A stretch of 64,000 nucleotides of DNA from Methylobacterium sp. Leaf125 (GTDB taxonomy: Bacteria; Pseudomonadota; Alphaproteobacteria; Rhizobiales; Beijerinckiaceae), in NCBI RefSeq assembly GCF_001423085.1, contig NZ_LMNU01000012.1:380698-444697 (forward strand), written 5' to 3'. Under the pieces are notes generated by a model that saw only the letters and a list, made by a program, of their open reading frames with translations, did not search any database and had not been told where the DNA came from. The translations under genes were made by a program, and so were the position numbers. This document shows, piece by piece, positions 10,390 through 19,156 of the stretch (position 1 is the first letter of the stretch; every line of letters starts with the position of its first letter).

Positions 10390-11027
10390 TCTACGCGAGT
10401 GATCGTTACCGGAGGGGCAGAGACGCGTAGTGGCTCCGGGTGAAGCGTAGAGCCCGATCAGGCATAGCCCGGATACGCTCTCGCGATCACGCCTCATCAG
10501 ATAGCCTTTTCATTTGATCGTGCAAAATCACGCAGTTGACTTTACTTGCGAACCGTTTCGGTTGTTAGCAAGAGCGCGAGGCCCCGTTCATCGAAGCCGA
10601 GCATCGCCGTCTGATGGGCGGTCAGCCATGCCTGCACTCAAACCGAACTAGCTTCGCCTGGCCTGGATGTCCGGTCTCTGCCGCAGCGCCAACGCCCGCT
10701 TCACACCCCAAGCCGAAGCTACCAGAAGGCCAACGATGACCACTTATGGGAAACGTCCATGGTGATCGAGGCGGCCGGGTTGGGTCGGATGCTAAACGTT
10801 CGCTTCGAGGCGAGTGGCTGATTTCCGCTTCCCACCCCGAGCCGAAGTTGCCGGACGGCTGACGAACGACCGCTTTGGGGAAGCGCCGACGACGGTCCGA
10901 GCGGCTGGGTTGGGCCGTAAGCGGAATGTCCGCTTTGAATCGAAGATCGAAATGAGCGTCAGGCAAACAATTCTACCATAGCACTCTACCAATCTTCGCT
11001 ACGCAACCACATTCACAACCAACCCCC
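10390..11027. other. Right flank of the accessory island, non-coding
   Basis: 638 bases without a credible gene. The central part is occupied by two degenerate copies of a roughly 125-bp repeat. The last part, from about 10970, is AT-rich and leads into the remnant lpxK copy. No integrase, transposase or target-site duplication was recognised at either end of the island. Confidence 0.5.
10697..10940. repeat. Two degenerate tandem copies of an intergenic repeat
   Basis: Copy one runs from about 10697 to 10805 and copy two from about 10824 to 10940. Both begin with CCGCTTC and share AGCCGAAG, a variable block with ACGA-ACC, and GGGTTGGG. Each ends in (A/G)TGTCCGCTT or GTTCGCTT. The divergence between copies is considerable. 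The arrangement looks like a dispersed non-coding element rather than a gene. I believe similar elements occur between genes in Methylobacterium, but could not check this. Confidence 0.5.
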
Positions 11028-11533
11028 CGCAAAGCTCCCTTATCCGCAAACGCAAGCGTCATAGGCAGCACCCCGACGCGGGCGGCGAAGGGGGGTGAGA
11101 CGCGGACGTGGTCCTTCTCGGTGGTGACGAGGTGGGCGCCGCGGCGGGAGGCCTCAGCCGCGAGGGTGACCTCGTCGGCGGGGCCTTAGGGGTGGTGGTC
11201 CGGGCAGGGGCGGGTCGCCACGAGGGTGACCCCGGCCTCTTCGAGGCTCGCGAGGAATTTTTTGGGGCGGCCGAGGCTTGCGAAGGCGAGGACGCGGCGG
11301 CCCGTCAGGTCGGCGCCCGGCATCAGGCGGGCGCGGTGGACCGGGAGACCGCGCGCCCGCACCGCCGTGGCCACGGCCTCGCCCCGGGGCCCGGTCCCGA
11401 TCAGCACGAGGCCGTGGACGTGCGGCCATTGCCGGGCGAGGGGCACCCGCAGGGGACCGGCCGGGACCTCGACCAAACCCGGGTTCCGCAGTCCGCCATT
11501 TCTGACGATGAGGTCGGCGCCCTCGGGGACGCC
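11028..11533 (-). pseudogene. Remnant duplicate of lpxK (3' part only)
   Basis: The complement of this stretch is homologous to the C-terminal two thirds of the lpxK copy at 15.2-15.7 kb: PAGPLRVPLARQ, GRRVLAFASLGRPKKFLASLEEAG, LVTTEKDHVR and RVGVLPMTLAFAD. A 99-bp block (11369-11467) is identical to 15605-15703. The copy is broken: TAA replaces the TAC of PDHHPYGAADE, the N-terminal P-loop half is absent, and the segment after the equivalent of MDDG is short. It lies directly downstream of the histidine kinase, so the kinase gene is bracketed by direct repeats of lpxK sequence. Confidence 0.85.
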
Positions 11534-11552
11534 GCGCGCAACCCCCGACCCG

Positions 11553-14500
11553 TCAGTGCGCCGTCATGAGCTGGGCGAGGCTCGCGGCCAGCTCGTCCTT
11601 GCGGAACGGCTTGGTCAGGCGGGCCAGGTCCGGGTCCACGCCTCCGCGCTCGGCGTAGCCGGAGACCAGCAGCACGGGCATGCCGGGCTTGAGGGTCCGG
11701 ACTTGGCGGGCAAGGTCGGTTCCGGTGAGGCCCGGCATCATGTGGTCGGTCACGAGGAGATCGAAAGGGCCGCCCGCGTGGAGCAGGCGCAGCGCCGCTT
11801 CGGCGGAGTTGGCTTCCACCACCGCGTAGCCGAGATCGCTCAGCATATCCCCCGTGCTCATCCGCACGAGCTCCTCGTCATCGACCAGGAGCGCCGTGCC
11901 GCGCGTCGCCGGCATGGCGGACGTCCCGTCTACCGGCCGGGCGGGCTGCGGCTCCTCCGTGCTCTGGGGCAGCCAGAGCTCGACCTGGGTGCCGAGCCCG
12001 GGCCGGCTCTGGATCGCGAGGGCGCCGCCCAGCTGAGACGCGAGGCCGTGCACCATCGACAGGCCCAGACCCGTGCCCTTGCCGACGCCCTTGGTCGAGA
12101 AGAACGGCTCGACGGCGCGGGCGATCGTCGCCTCGTCCATGCCGGAGCCCGTGTCGGCCACCGACAGGCAGAGATAGCGGCCGGGTCGCAGCTGGGTCCG
12201 ATGCCCCGCCGCGACGTCTTCCCGCCGGGTCGAGATGCGCAGCGTGCCGCCCCCGTCCTCCATCGCGTCCCGCGCATTCACCGCGAGGTTCAGCAGCGCC
12301 ATCTCGAGCTGGTTCGGGTCGGCATTCGCCAGCGGCAGACCCTCCGGGGACTCGACCACGACCTTGATCTGCGGCCCCGTGGTGCTCGCGACCAGCTCGC
12401 CCATGCCGGCCACCAGCTTCGCGAGGTCGACGGGCACCGGCTGCAACGGCTGGCGCCGCGCGAAGGCCAGCAGGCGCTGGACGAGGGTCTTCGCCCGCTC
12501 GGCCGACTGCATCGCCCCGGCGATCAGGCGCTGCTCGCGCGGACCGCCGAGCTGCCGGCGCTGCAGCAGGTCGAGCGAACCGACGATCGGCGTCAGCAGA
12601 TTGTTGAAGTCGTGCGCGACCCCGCCGGTCAGCTGGCCCATCGCCTCCATCTTCTGCGACTGGCGCAGGGCGTCCTGGGCCTCGGCGAGCTGCGCCTCGC
12701 GACGCAGGCGGTCCGTCACGTCGGTGACGAACTGGTAGACGCCGACCTGCCGACCGCTCTCGTCGCGGAGCGGGCGGAAATTCACCTCGTAATAGGGCCG
12801 CGCCCGGCTCGGCTCGCCGTAGCCCTCGACGAAGGTCACGGGCTCGCCGCGCATGCCCAGCGCCCACCCGGTGCGCACCTGCTCCTGGTGCTCGGGCTGG
12901 CCGTCGAGCAGCCGGAGCATGTTGTCGCCGGCCTTCGGACGCACCCCGTAGAGGCGCGTGAACTCGTCGGCATTGGCGGCATTCACGGCCAGGATGGTGT
13001 AGTCGAGATCCACCGCCATGATCATGATGTCGGTCATCTCGACGAGCTTGGCGAGCATGTTGCGCTCGGCCAGGGCCTCGTCGACCCGCCGCTCGAGGGT
13101 GTCGTTCAGCTCGCGCAAACGGTCCTCGGCCCGGGCCCGCTCGATGGCGGCCTTCACGCGCTCGCCGACCTCCCGGAACAGGCCTTCCTCGGACGCGCTC
13201 CAGCGCCGAGGCCGGGCGCTCTGCAGGGCCAGCAGGCTGACCCAGCGCTCGTTCTCGTACAGCACGACGTCGAGGTAGGCGCCGACCTGCCGGGCCAGCA
13301 GCCCCGCGCGCGCGCCGTCACTGAAGCGCAGGTCCGTGCGGACGTCGTCGACCTTGACGATGGGGCGATCGTGGTAGGCGCGCAGCAGGTCGGGGCCGAA
13401 CGCCCCCAGGTCGTGCTCGCCCACCAGGGACGCGACCCCCCGCGTGTAGTCGCGCTCGACCCGCATCAGGCTGCCGAAGAACTCGGCGTAGAACACCCGG
13501 CTCAGGCCGAAGCGTTCGCCGAGACGCTCGGCCGCCGTGGAGGCGATCTCCGCCGGTGTGCGGAGCAGGCGGATCGCGTCCGAGAGCGAGAGCAGGAAGG
13601 CCTGCCGGGCCTCGCTCTCGCGCAGCTTGGCCTGCGCCGTCGTCCGCTCGATCGCGTCGGCCGCCTGGCGGGCGAGCACGTCGAACAGCTTCAGGTCGCG
13701 CTCCGGCTGCACGTGAGGCCGCTTCCAGTGCGTCGAGATCATGCCGATGGGCTTGCCCGCGCGGGACAGCAGGGGCGTCGTCTGGATCGCCCGCATCCCC
13801 GACCAGCGGTACGACCGGAGGTCGCCGCTCTCGTGCGCCAGGCCGCTGAGCTCCACGTCGGGCACGATCACGCGTTCGCCCGTGGTCATGGCGATGCCGC
13901 AGGTGCTCTCGGACGCGGCGTCGACCGTCTGCCAGTACGCGGCCGAGCGCGGATCGTATCCGTGATGCGCCAGGAGCTTGAGGTCGCCCGCCGCGTCCAG
14001 CATCTGGATGCTCGCGCATTCGGAGCCCATCAGGTCGGCGGCGGCGGTCAGGATCGCGTCGTAGACCGCCTGGGGCGCCTCGTCGCTGACCAGCCGCGTG
14101 CTGACCTCCTGCAACCGCCCGAGCGCCGCCACCTCCGCGGCCAGGGCCGCCTCGGCCTCGTGCTCCGACGTCCGGTCGCGAAACATGTTGAGATAGCTGC
14201 CGCCGTCGGCGTCGAGGCGCATCATGAGCCCCGAGGCCCAGAACCGGCTGCCGTCCCGGCGCATGTGCCAGCGTTCGTTGAGCGCGCGCCCGTCGCGCGC
14301 GGCCCGGCTCAACTCGTCGTCGGCCCGGCCCGCGGCCCGGTCCTCGGGCGTGAACAGGATGTCGCCCGGCTGCCCGACCGCATCGCGCTCGGTGAACCCC
14401 GTGAGACGCTCCGCGCCGGTGTTCCACGTCGTGATGATCCCGCGATCGTCGAGGCGCACGATCGCGTAGTCCTCGGCGCCCTCGACGATCTGCCGGTAGC

Positions 14501-15047
14501 GGATCTCGCTGTCCCGCAGCGCCTGCTCGGCCCGGCGCTGGTCCGCCGCCGCCGCCTTGTTCCCCGTCACCTCGGAGAGCGAATGGAACACGCCCGCCAC
14601 CGCACCGGCCTCGTCGCGCAGGGGCTGGAAGCTGCCGGTGAAGAGACGCTGCTCGGTGAGGCCCGAGGGCGTCCGCAGCAGCACCGCGTGCTCGTCGATC
14701 CGCACCGTCTCGCCGGCGAAGACCCGGTCGAGGAGAGGACCCAGGAAAGCGTCGTAGACCTCGCTCCAGTTCCGCGCCGCCGGTCGGCCCAGCGCGGCCG
14801 GGTGCCGACCCGCCGCGATCGGAATATACGCGTCGTTGTAGAGTTGTATGCGGTCGCCCCCCCAGAGGATCGACACCGGGCTCGGCGCGGTGAGCATGAT
14901 GCCGATCGCGGTCTTCAGGGGCGTCGGCCACCCCGCGATCGGACCGAGCGCGGTCCCGGACCAATCCCGCGCGCCGATCAGCAGACCGGTCTCGCCGCCG
15001 TGGGCGAGGAAAGCAGGCTGGGTCTTGTCGACCGGTACAGAGGCCAC
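11553..15047 (-). CDS. Hybrid sensor histidine kinase (PAS/GAF-HisKA-HATPase-REC)
   Basis: A 1164-residue soluble-looking sensor kinase without evident membrane segments. Order from the N terminus: PAS-like domain (about 40-160), PAS (about 190-310), GAF (about 330-470), second GAF (about 490-640), PAS (about 665-780), dimerisation/phosphoacceptor domain with His near 812 in [11 protein letters not shown], and ATPase domain with [21 protein letters not shown] and [12 protein letters not shown]-terminal receiver domain has its Asp near 1103 in [10 protein letters not shown]. The signal is unknown; the GAF/PAS content fits light, redox or small-molecule sensing. No response regulator is adjacent. 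Its position between two lpxK segments implies insertion or a duplication event. Confidence 0.9.
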   Translation of the reverse strand: MASVPVDKTQPAFLAHGGETGLLIGARDWSGTALGPIAGWPTPLKTAIGIMLTAPSPVSILWGGDRIQLYNDAYIPIAAGRHPAALGRPAARNWSEVYDAFLGPLLDRVFAGETVRIDEHAVLLRTPSGLTEQRLFTGSFQPLRDEAGAVAGVFHSLSEVTGNKAAAADQRRAEQALRDSEIRYRQIVEGAEDYAIVRLDDRGIITTWNTGAERLTGFTERDAVGQPGDILFTPEDRAAGRADDELSRAARDGRALNERWHMRRDGSRFWASGLMMRLDADGGSYLNMFRDRTSEHEAEAALAAEVAALGRLQEVSTRLVSDEAPQAVYDAILTAAADLMGSECASIQMLDAAGDLKLLAHHGYDPRSAAYWQTVDAASESTCGIAMTTGERVIVPDVELSGLAHESGDLRSYRWSGMRAIQTTPLLSRAGKPIGMISTHWKRPHVQPERDLKLFDVLARQAADAIERTTAQAKLRESEARQAFLLSLSDAIRLLRTPAEIASTAAERLGERFGLSRVFYAEFFGSLMRVERDYTRGVASLVGEHDLGAFGPDLLRAYHDRPIVKVDDVRTDLRFSDGARAGLLARQVGAYLDVVLYENERWVSLLALQSARPRRWSASEEGLFREVGERVKAAIERARAEDRLRELNDTLERRVDEALAERNMLAKLVEMTDIMIMAVDLDYTILAVNAANADEFTRLYGVRPKAGDNMLRLLDGQPEHQEQVRTGWALGMRGEPVTFVEGYGEPSRARPYYEVNFRPLRDESGRQVGVYQFVTDVTDRLRREAQLAEAQDALRQSQKMEAMGQLTGGVAHDFNNLLTPIVGSLDLLQRRQLGGPREQRLIAGAMQSAERAKTLVQRLLAFARRQPLQPVPVDLAKLVAGMGELVASTTGPQIKVVVESPEGLPLANADPNQLEMALLNLAVNARDAMEDGGGTLRISTRREDVAAGHRTQLRPGRYLCLSVADTGSGMDEATIARAVEPFFSTKGVGKGTGLGLSMVHGLASQLGGALAIQSRPGLGTQVELWLPQSTEEPQPARPVDGTSAMPATRGTALLVDDEELVRMSTGDMLSDLGYAVVEANSAEAALRLLHAGGPFDLLVTDHMMPGLTGTDLARQVRTLKPGMPVLLVSGYAERGGVDPDLARLTKPFRKDELAASLAQLMTAH

Positions 15048-15202
15048 GAACGGTCCTTTCCGCGGGCGACTCCCGAGCAGATGGCGACGAATGCCTTCGA
15101 CAATTACCGAAGGCGGACCGTCACGTCACGAGCGAACCTCTTGCGGCCAGCGTGATCGGTGGTTTCGTCGGGGGACATGCCCCGGGCGCAACGGTCGCCG
15201 AA

Positions 15203-16131
15203 TCAGGACGGACGGTCCGGGCCCCGGATCGCGGTCGCGGCGACCAGCCTCCGCAGCTGCGCCAGGAGCGGAGCTTCATCGGCGAATGCCAGGGTGACGG
15301 GCAGGACCGCGACGCGGGCGGCGAAGGGGGGTGAGAGGCGGACGTGGTCCTTCTCGGTGGTGACGAGCTCGGCGCCGAGGCGGGTGGCCTCGGCCGCGAG
15401 AGTGGCCTCGTCGGCGGCGCCGTAGGGGTGGTGGTCCGGAAAGGCGCGGCGCGCGACGATCGTGGCCCCGGCCTCTTCGAGGCTCGCGAAGAATTTTCGG
15501 GGGCGGCCGATGCCCGCGAAGGCGAGGACGCGGCGGCCCGTCAGGTCGGCGCCCGGCACCAGGTGGGCGCGGTGGACCGGGAGACCGCGCGCCCGCGCCG
15601 CCGCGGCCACGGCCTCGCCCCGGGGCCCGGTCCCGATCAGCACGAGGCCGTGGACGTGCGGCCATTGCCGGGCGAGGGGCACCCGCAGGGGACCGGCCGG
15701 GACAGGCCGTCGTCCATGACGATGACGTCGGCGCCCTCGCGGACGCAGACAGCGGCGCCGGCCGGGCGGTCGCGCGCGAGGATCGTCGGCGCGACGCGCG
15801 CCAGCAGACGGGGCTCGTCGCCGGTCTCGGCGGCCGACTGGCGGGATGGATCGACCCGCACCGGTCCGGTGAGGCGCCCGCCATAGCCCCGGGTGAGGAA
15901 GGCCGGGTTGGCCCCGAGGGTGCGCAGGCGGGCGGCGAGGGCCAGGGCGGTGGGGGTCTTGCCGGCGCCCCCCAGGGTGAAGTTGCCGACGCAGAGCACG
16001 GGGCAGGGGGCCGGGGCGCCGGGCCGGTCCATGCGCGCGGCGGTGTGCCGGCCGTAGAGGGTGCCGACGGGAGCGAGCAGCCGGGCGGCGGGATGGCCGG
16101 GATCCGCATCCCAGAAGGCCGGGGCGCGCAT
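15203..16131 (-). pseudogene. lpxK: lpxK, tetraacyldisaccharide 4'-kinase, frameshifted with apparent internal deletion
   Basis: LpxK phosphorylates lipid A disaccharide at the inner membrane. The N-terminal half reads from 16131 with the P-loop GNFTLGGAGKTPTAL, RGYGG, GDEP and VIVMDDGL. It then runs out of frame at about 15715 and stops at 15637. The rest (VPAGPLRVPLARQWPHV ... AFAGIGRPRKFF ... LVTTEKDHVRLSPPF) reads in another frame to 15203. Compared with the family, some 25 residues between MDDG-QNP and the PAGPLR motif are missing as well. The gene follows waaA by ten bases in the usual order. A real mutation, an assembly error or a functional copy elsewhere are the alternatives. Confidence 0.8.
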
Positions 16132-16141
16132 CAGCCGGCCC

Positions 16142-17458
16142 TCACGAGGCCGCCATCGCCTTGAGCGTCATCTGGGCGATGAAGGGATCGAGCACCGACA
16201 GGGTGCGGGCGACGGCGCCCTCGAAGGGCTGGAGGGCGGCGGCCCCGGCCCGGCTCATCGCGTCGATGCGGGGGCGGTCGGCCAGGAGGGCGTCCAGGGC
16301 CGCCGCAAGGGCGTCGGCATCGGTCACCGGCAAGGCTCCGCCGGCGGCGTCCAGGGCGCGATAGACCTGGGTGAAGTTGTGGACGTGCGGCCCGTGCAGC
16401 ACGGCGGACCGCAGGCGCGTCGGCTCGATCGGGTTCTGGCCGCCATGGGGCACCAGGGAGCCGCCGAGATAGACGATGCGGCCGAGGCGGTAGAACAGGC
16501 CGAGCTCGCCGAGGGTGTCGGCGACGTAGAGGTCGACGCCGCCATGGGGCCGCCCGCCCTGCGAGCGCCGGGCGCTGGTCAGGCCCTCGGCCCCGGCGCA
16601 GGCGGCGACGTCGCCGCCGCGATGGGGATGACGCGGCACGATGATGGTGAGCAGGCGCGGCCAGCGCGCCTTGAGGCGGGCATGAGCCCGGGCCGTCATG
16701 GCATCCTCGCCCGGATGGGTGCTGGCCGCTACCCAGACCGGCCGGTCGCCGACGAGGTCGCGCAGATGGGCGAGCTGCTGGTCATCCGCGGGCGGCACCT
16801 CGGAATCGTATTTCAGGTTACCGGAAACGCTGACCCGGGGGGCGCCGAGGCGGCGGAAGCGGTCGGCATCCTCGTCGGTCTGGGCGAGGCAGATCGCGAT
16901 GCGGGCGAGGAGCGCCTCGGCGGAGCGGGGGGTGCGGGCCCAGCCCCGGAACGAGCGCTCGGACATCCGTCCGTTGACGACGAGGAGGGGGATGCCGTGC
17001 CGGTGCAGGCCGACGACCGTGTTCGGCCAGATCTCGGATTCGGCGACCAGGGCCAGGTCGGGGCGCCAATGGGCGAGGAAGCGGTCGACCCAGCGCGGGG
17101 CGTCGAGGGGCATGTACTGGTGCACGGCTCCGGCCGGCAGCCGCCGCCCGATCAGGTCGGCGGCGCTGCGGGTGCCCGTCGTCACCAGCACCGAGAAGCC
17201 CCGGGCGATCATGCCGTCGACGAGGCCGACGAGAGACAGCGCTTCGCCGACGCTGGCCCCGTGCATCCAGACCAGGCGGCCCGTCGGCCGGGCCCGGCCC
17301 GGCAGCCCGCGCCGCTCGGCCAGGCGTCCGGGATCCTCCTTGCCCCGGCGGGAGCGCCAGGCCAGCAGGCCGGCCAGGGCCGGCTCGCCGAGATAGAGCC
17401 CGGTGCGATAGGCCCGCAGGATCGCCGTGAGGGGCGGGGCCTTCGCCATCGCCTTCAT
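16142..17458 (-). CDS. waaA: 3-deoxy-D-manno-octulosonic acid (Kdo) transferase
   Basis: Transfers Kdo from CMP-Kdo to lipid IVA on the inner face of the cytoplasmic membrane. The 438-residue protein has the N-terminal acceptor domain with the catalytic Glu in HGASVGEALS, then AESEIWPN and GNLKYD. The CMP-Kdo-binding C-terminal part carries GGSLVPHGGQNPIEP. The start at 17458 overlaps the upstream acyltransferase stop by four bases (ATGA). A longer upstream frame is the acyltransferase read in the wrong frame. Downstream lpxK is broken, so the lipid A pathway order is preserved but not its integrity at this locus. Confidence 0.94.
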   Translation of the reverse strand: MKAMAKAPPLTAILRAYRTGLYLGEPALAGLLAWRSRRGKEDPGRLAERRGLPGRARPTGRLVWMHGASVGEALSLVGLVDGMIARGFSVLVTTGTRSAADLIGRRLPAGAVHQYMPLDAPRWVDRFLAHWRPDLALVAESEIWPNTVVGLHRHGIPLLVVNGRMSERSFRGWARTPRSAEALLARIAICLAQTDEDADRFRRLGAPRVSVSGNLKYDSEVPPADDQQLAHLRDLVGDRPVWVAASTHPGEDAMTARAHARLKARWPRLLTIIVPRHPHRGGDVAACAGAEGLTSARRSQGGRPHGGVDLYVADTLGELGLFYRLGRIVYLGGSLVPHGGQNPIEPTRLRSAVLHGPHVHNFTQVYRALDAAGGALPVTDADALAAALDALLADRPRIDAMSRAGAAALQPFEGAVARTLSVLDPFIAQMTLKAMAAS

Positions 17459-18231
17459 GCCGGTTCCCCGACCCGGCCGCTCGCCCCGACGCGGTCGGGA
17501 TGGCGGACGCGGTCGTGGGGCCCGACCCGGTCGGGCCGTCCCACCAGGGTGTAGGCGCGGTCGTGCACGCGGTTCATCTCGGCCTCGAGCTGGCGGCGCA
17601 GGGCCTCGAGGGCGTCCGGCTCGATGTCCCGCGGCACGAAGATGGGCTCGCCGAACACCATCGCGCCCCGGCCGAAGGGCATGCCGAGGCAGGCCCGGTC
17701 CCAGCTGTTGAAGCGCCAGTGCCGGCTCGTCACCACCGCCACGGGGATGATCGGCCGGCCGGAGAAGCGCGCCAGGGTGAGGATGCCGGCATCGGCCCGG
17801 CGCGAGACCTTCGGCACGTCGGCGCTGAAGGCCACGGACTCGCCATCCTTCAGGGCCCGCAGCATGGCGCGCAGGCCCTCGGCCCCGCCCTTCGCCTTGG
17901 CATCCCGCAGGGCGCGGCCCCGGGCGCCGGAGGCCCGGATCACCCGCACGCCCATGCGGGTGAGCGCGATGGTGTTGATGTTGCCGTCGGGCGAGCGCGA
18001 GATGATCGTGGCGATCCGGTCGTGCGGCCGGCGCATGAACGAGATCATCGTGTGCTGCCCGTGCCACATGCCGGCGATGAAGGGGCTGAGCCCGTCGAGC
18101 CAGGCATCCGGCGCGGCCGGCTCCACCGTGAAGCGGTTGGTGCGCCGCACGAGGCGGAGGTAGCCGCCCGCGAGGATGCCGAGGGCCTGCTGGACCGCGG
18201 GCGCGCGGCCGATGCGTTTGACGAGGCTCAT
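17455..18231 (-). CDS. DUF374 / lysophospholipid acyltransferase family protein
   Basis: Probable lipid acyltransferase associated with lipid A/Kdo assembly. The 258-residue protein has FIAGMWHGQHTMI near residue 55, RSPDGNINT, a FSADVPKVSRRADAGI block and FSGRPIIPVAVV, typical of DUF374 proteins that precede waaA in Rhizobiales. A hydrophobic N-terminal helix could anchor it. The C terminus ends in a repetitive Asp-Arg-Val/His-rich tail (PDRVGPHDRVRHPDRVG), not usual for the family and apparently made by short DNA repeats. The start at 18231 (MSLVKRIGR) is chosen over an upstream extension to 18447 that has no similarity. Confidence 0.85.
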   Translation of the reverse strand: MSLVKRIGRAPAVQQALGILAGGYLRLVRRTNRFTVEPAAPDAWLDGLSPFIAGMWHGQHTMISFMRRPHDRIATIISRSPDGNINTIALTRMGVRVIRASGARGRALRDAKAKGGAEGLRAMLRALKDGESVAFSADVPKVSRRADAGILTLARFSGRPIIPVAVVTSRHWRFNSWDRACLGMPFGRGAMVFGEPIFVPRDIEPDALEALRRQLEAEMNRVHDRAYTLVGRPDRVGPHDRVRHPDRVGASGRVGEPA

Positions 18232-18426
18232 CACTTCGCTTTCGCGTCGCGGCGCCGATGGGCCGGCGATGCCTTCGAGGAGGGGATGTCCACGGAGCCG
18301 TCCCGTCCGGCGCGCCGGGACGCGCGCCGGACGGGCAGCCGGCTGTCTAGCTCCGATCGCGCGGCCGGCGCAACGGCGCAGTGGCGGCCGAATCCCCCGT
18401 TTCGGGCCCGGAAACGCGCGCAATCG

Positions 18427-18476
18427 CCTTGTTTGGATCGATTCCAAGTTCTAGATTGGAATGGATCCAAACAAGG
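18427..18476. promoter_or_regulatory. 50-bp near-perfect palindrome upstream of the VIT-type transporter
   Basis: Two 21-base arms (beginning CCTTGTTTGGATC and ending GATCCAAACAAGG) match at 20 of 21 positions around the 8-base centre GTTCTAGA. It ends 40 bases before the transporter start and lies in a divergent intergenic region. It could be an operator for an iron-responsive repressor, the core of a small hairpin element, or both. The inner part is TTCCAA / TTGGAA. Confidence 0.6.
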
Positions 18477-18516
18477 ATGTAGCCCGAGACGAGCCGGTCA
18501 GGACAGGACGCGCACG

Positions 18517-19059
18517 ATGATGATCTCCCCCGCCCAGGACGCCTTGGACGTGACGGCCGCACGCGACGCGGCCGAGGCTCACCGCGCCTTCGTCCTGCGC
18601 TACGTCCAACCGGGCCTCGCCGGGCTGATCGACGGCTCGGTCTCCACCCTGGCGCCGATCTTCGCCGCTGCCTTCGCCACCCACAGCAACGGCGCCACCT
18701 TCCTGGTGGGGCTCGCCGCCTCCTTCGGCGCCGGGATCAGCATGGGTTTCACCGAGGCGCTCTCGGATGACGGACAGATCACCGGGCGCGGGACGCCCTG
18801 GATGCGCGGCCTCGTCTGCGGGGTCATGACCACGGTGGGCGGCCTCGGCCATACGCTGCCCTACGCGATCCCCGCCACCTGGCCGAACGCCTTCGGCGTC
18901 GCGACCGCTCTGGCGATCCTGGTCGTGGTGGTGGAATTGCTGGCGATCGCGGCGATCCGCACCCGCTACATGGCGACGCCGTTCTGGCGCGCGGCGATGC
19001 AGGTCGTGCTCGGCGGCGCCCTGGTGCTGCTCGCCGGAATCGCCATCGGGAGCGCGTGA
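18517..19059 (+). CDS. VIT/CCC1-type membrane transporter, MbfA C-domain-like
   Basis: A 180-residue membrane protein with about five hydrophobic segments. Its sequence (GLIDGSVSTLAPIFAAAFAT, GLAASFGAGISMGFTEALSDDG, GVMTTVGGLGHTLPY) matches the vacuolar-iron-transporter-like half of alphaproteobacterial MbfA, which exports iron. The rubrerythrin/ferritin-like N-terminal domain of MbfA is missing; only about 25 residues precede the first helix. Iron or manganese export is therefore inferred, possibly with a different metal sensor. Tandem ATGs at 18517 and 18520 make the start uncertain by one codon. The 50-bp palindrome upstream suggests tight regulation. Confidence 0.75.
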   Translation: MMISPAQDALDVTAARDAAEAHRAFVLRYVQPGLAGLIDGSVSTLAPIFAAAFATHSNGATFLVGLAASFGAGISMGFTEALSDDGQITGRGTPWMRGLVCGVMTTVGGLGHTLPYAIPATWPNAFGVATALAILVVVVELLAIAAIRTRYMATPFWRAAMQVVLGGALVLLAGIAIGSA

Positions 19060-19156
19060 GGGGCGACAGGCGGATTCGCGGCCCGAGGCTTGACCCCCGG
19101 CCCCGGTTGGGGCGATGCGGGGCGCGAAATCCCGATCATCGACCGCGCATTGGGGG

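Noticed and set aside
8198..11027. Insertion sequence or prophage
   Set aside because: No transposase, integrase, terminal inverted repeats or phage genes were recognised; the stretch is described only as an accessory island.
11226..15155. Plus-strand frame of 1309 codons opposite the histidine kinase
   Set aside because: Arg/Gly/His-rich shadow without domains; the minus strand holds a fully recognisable kinase.
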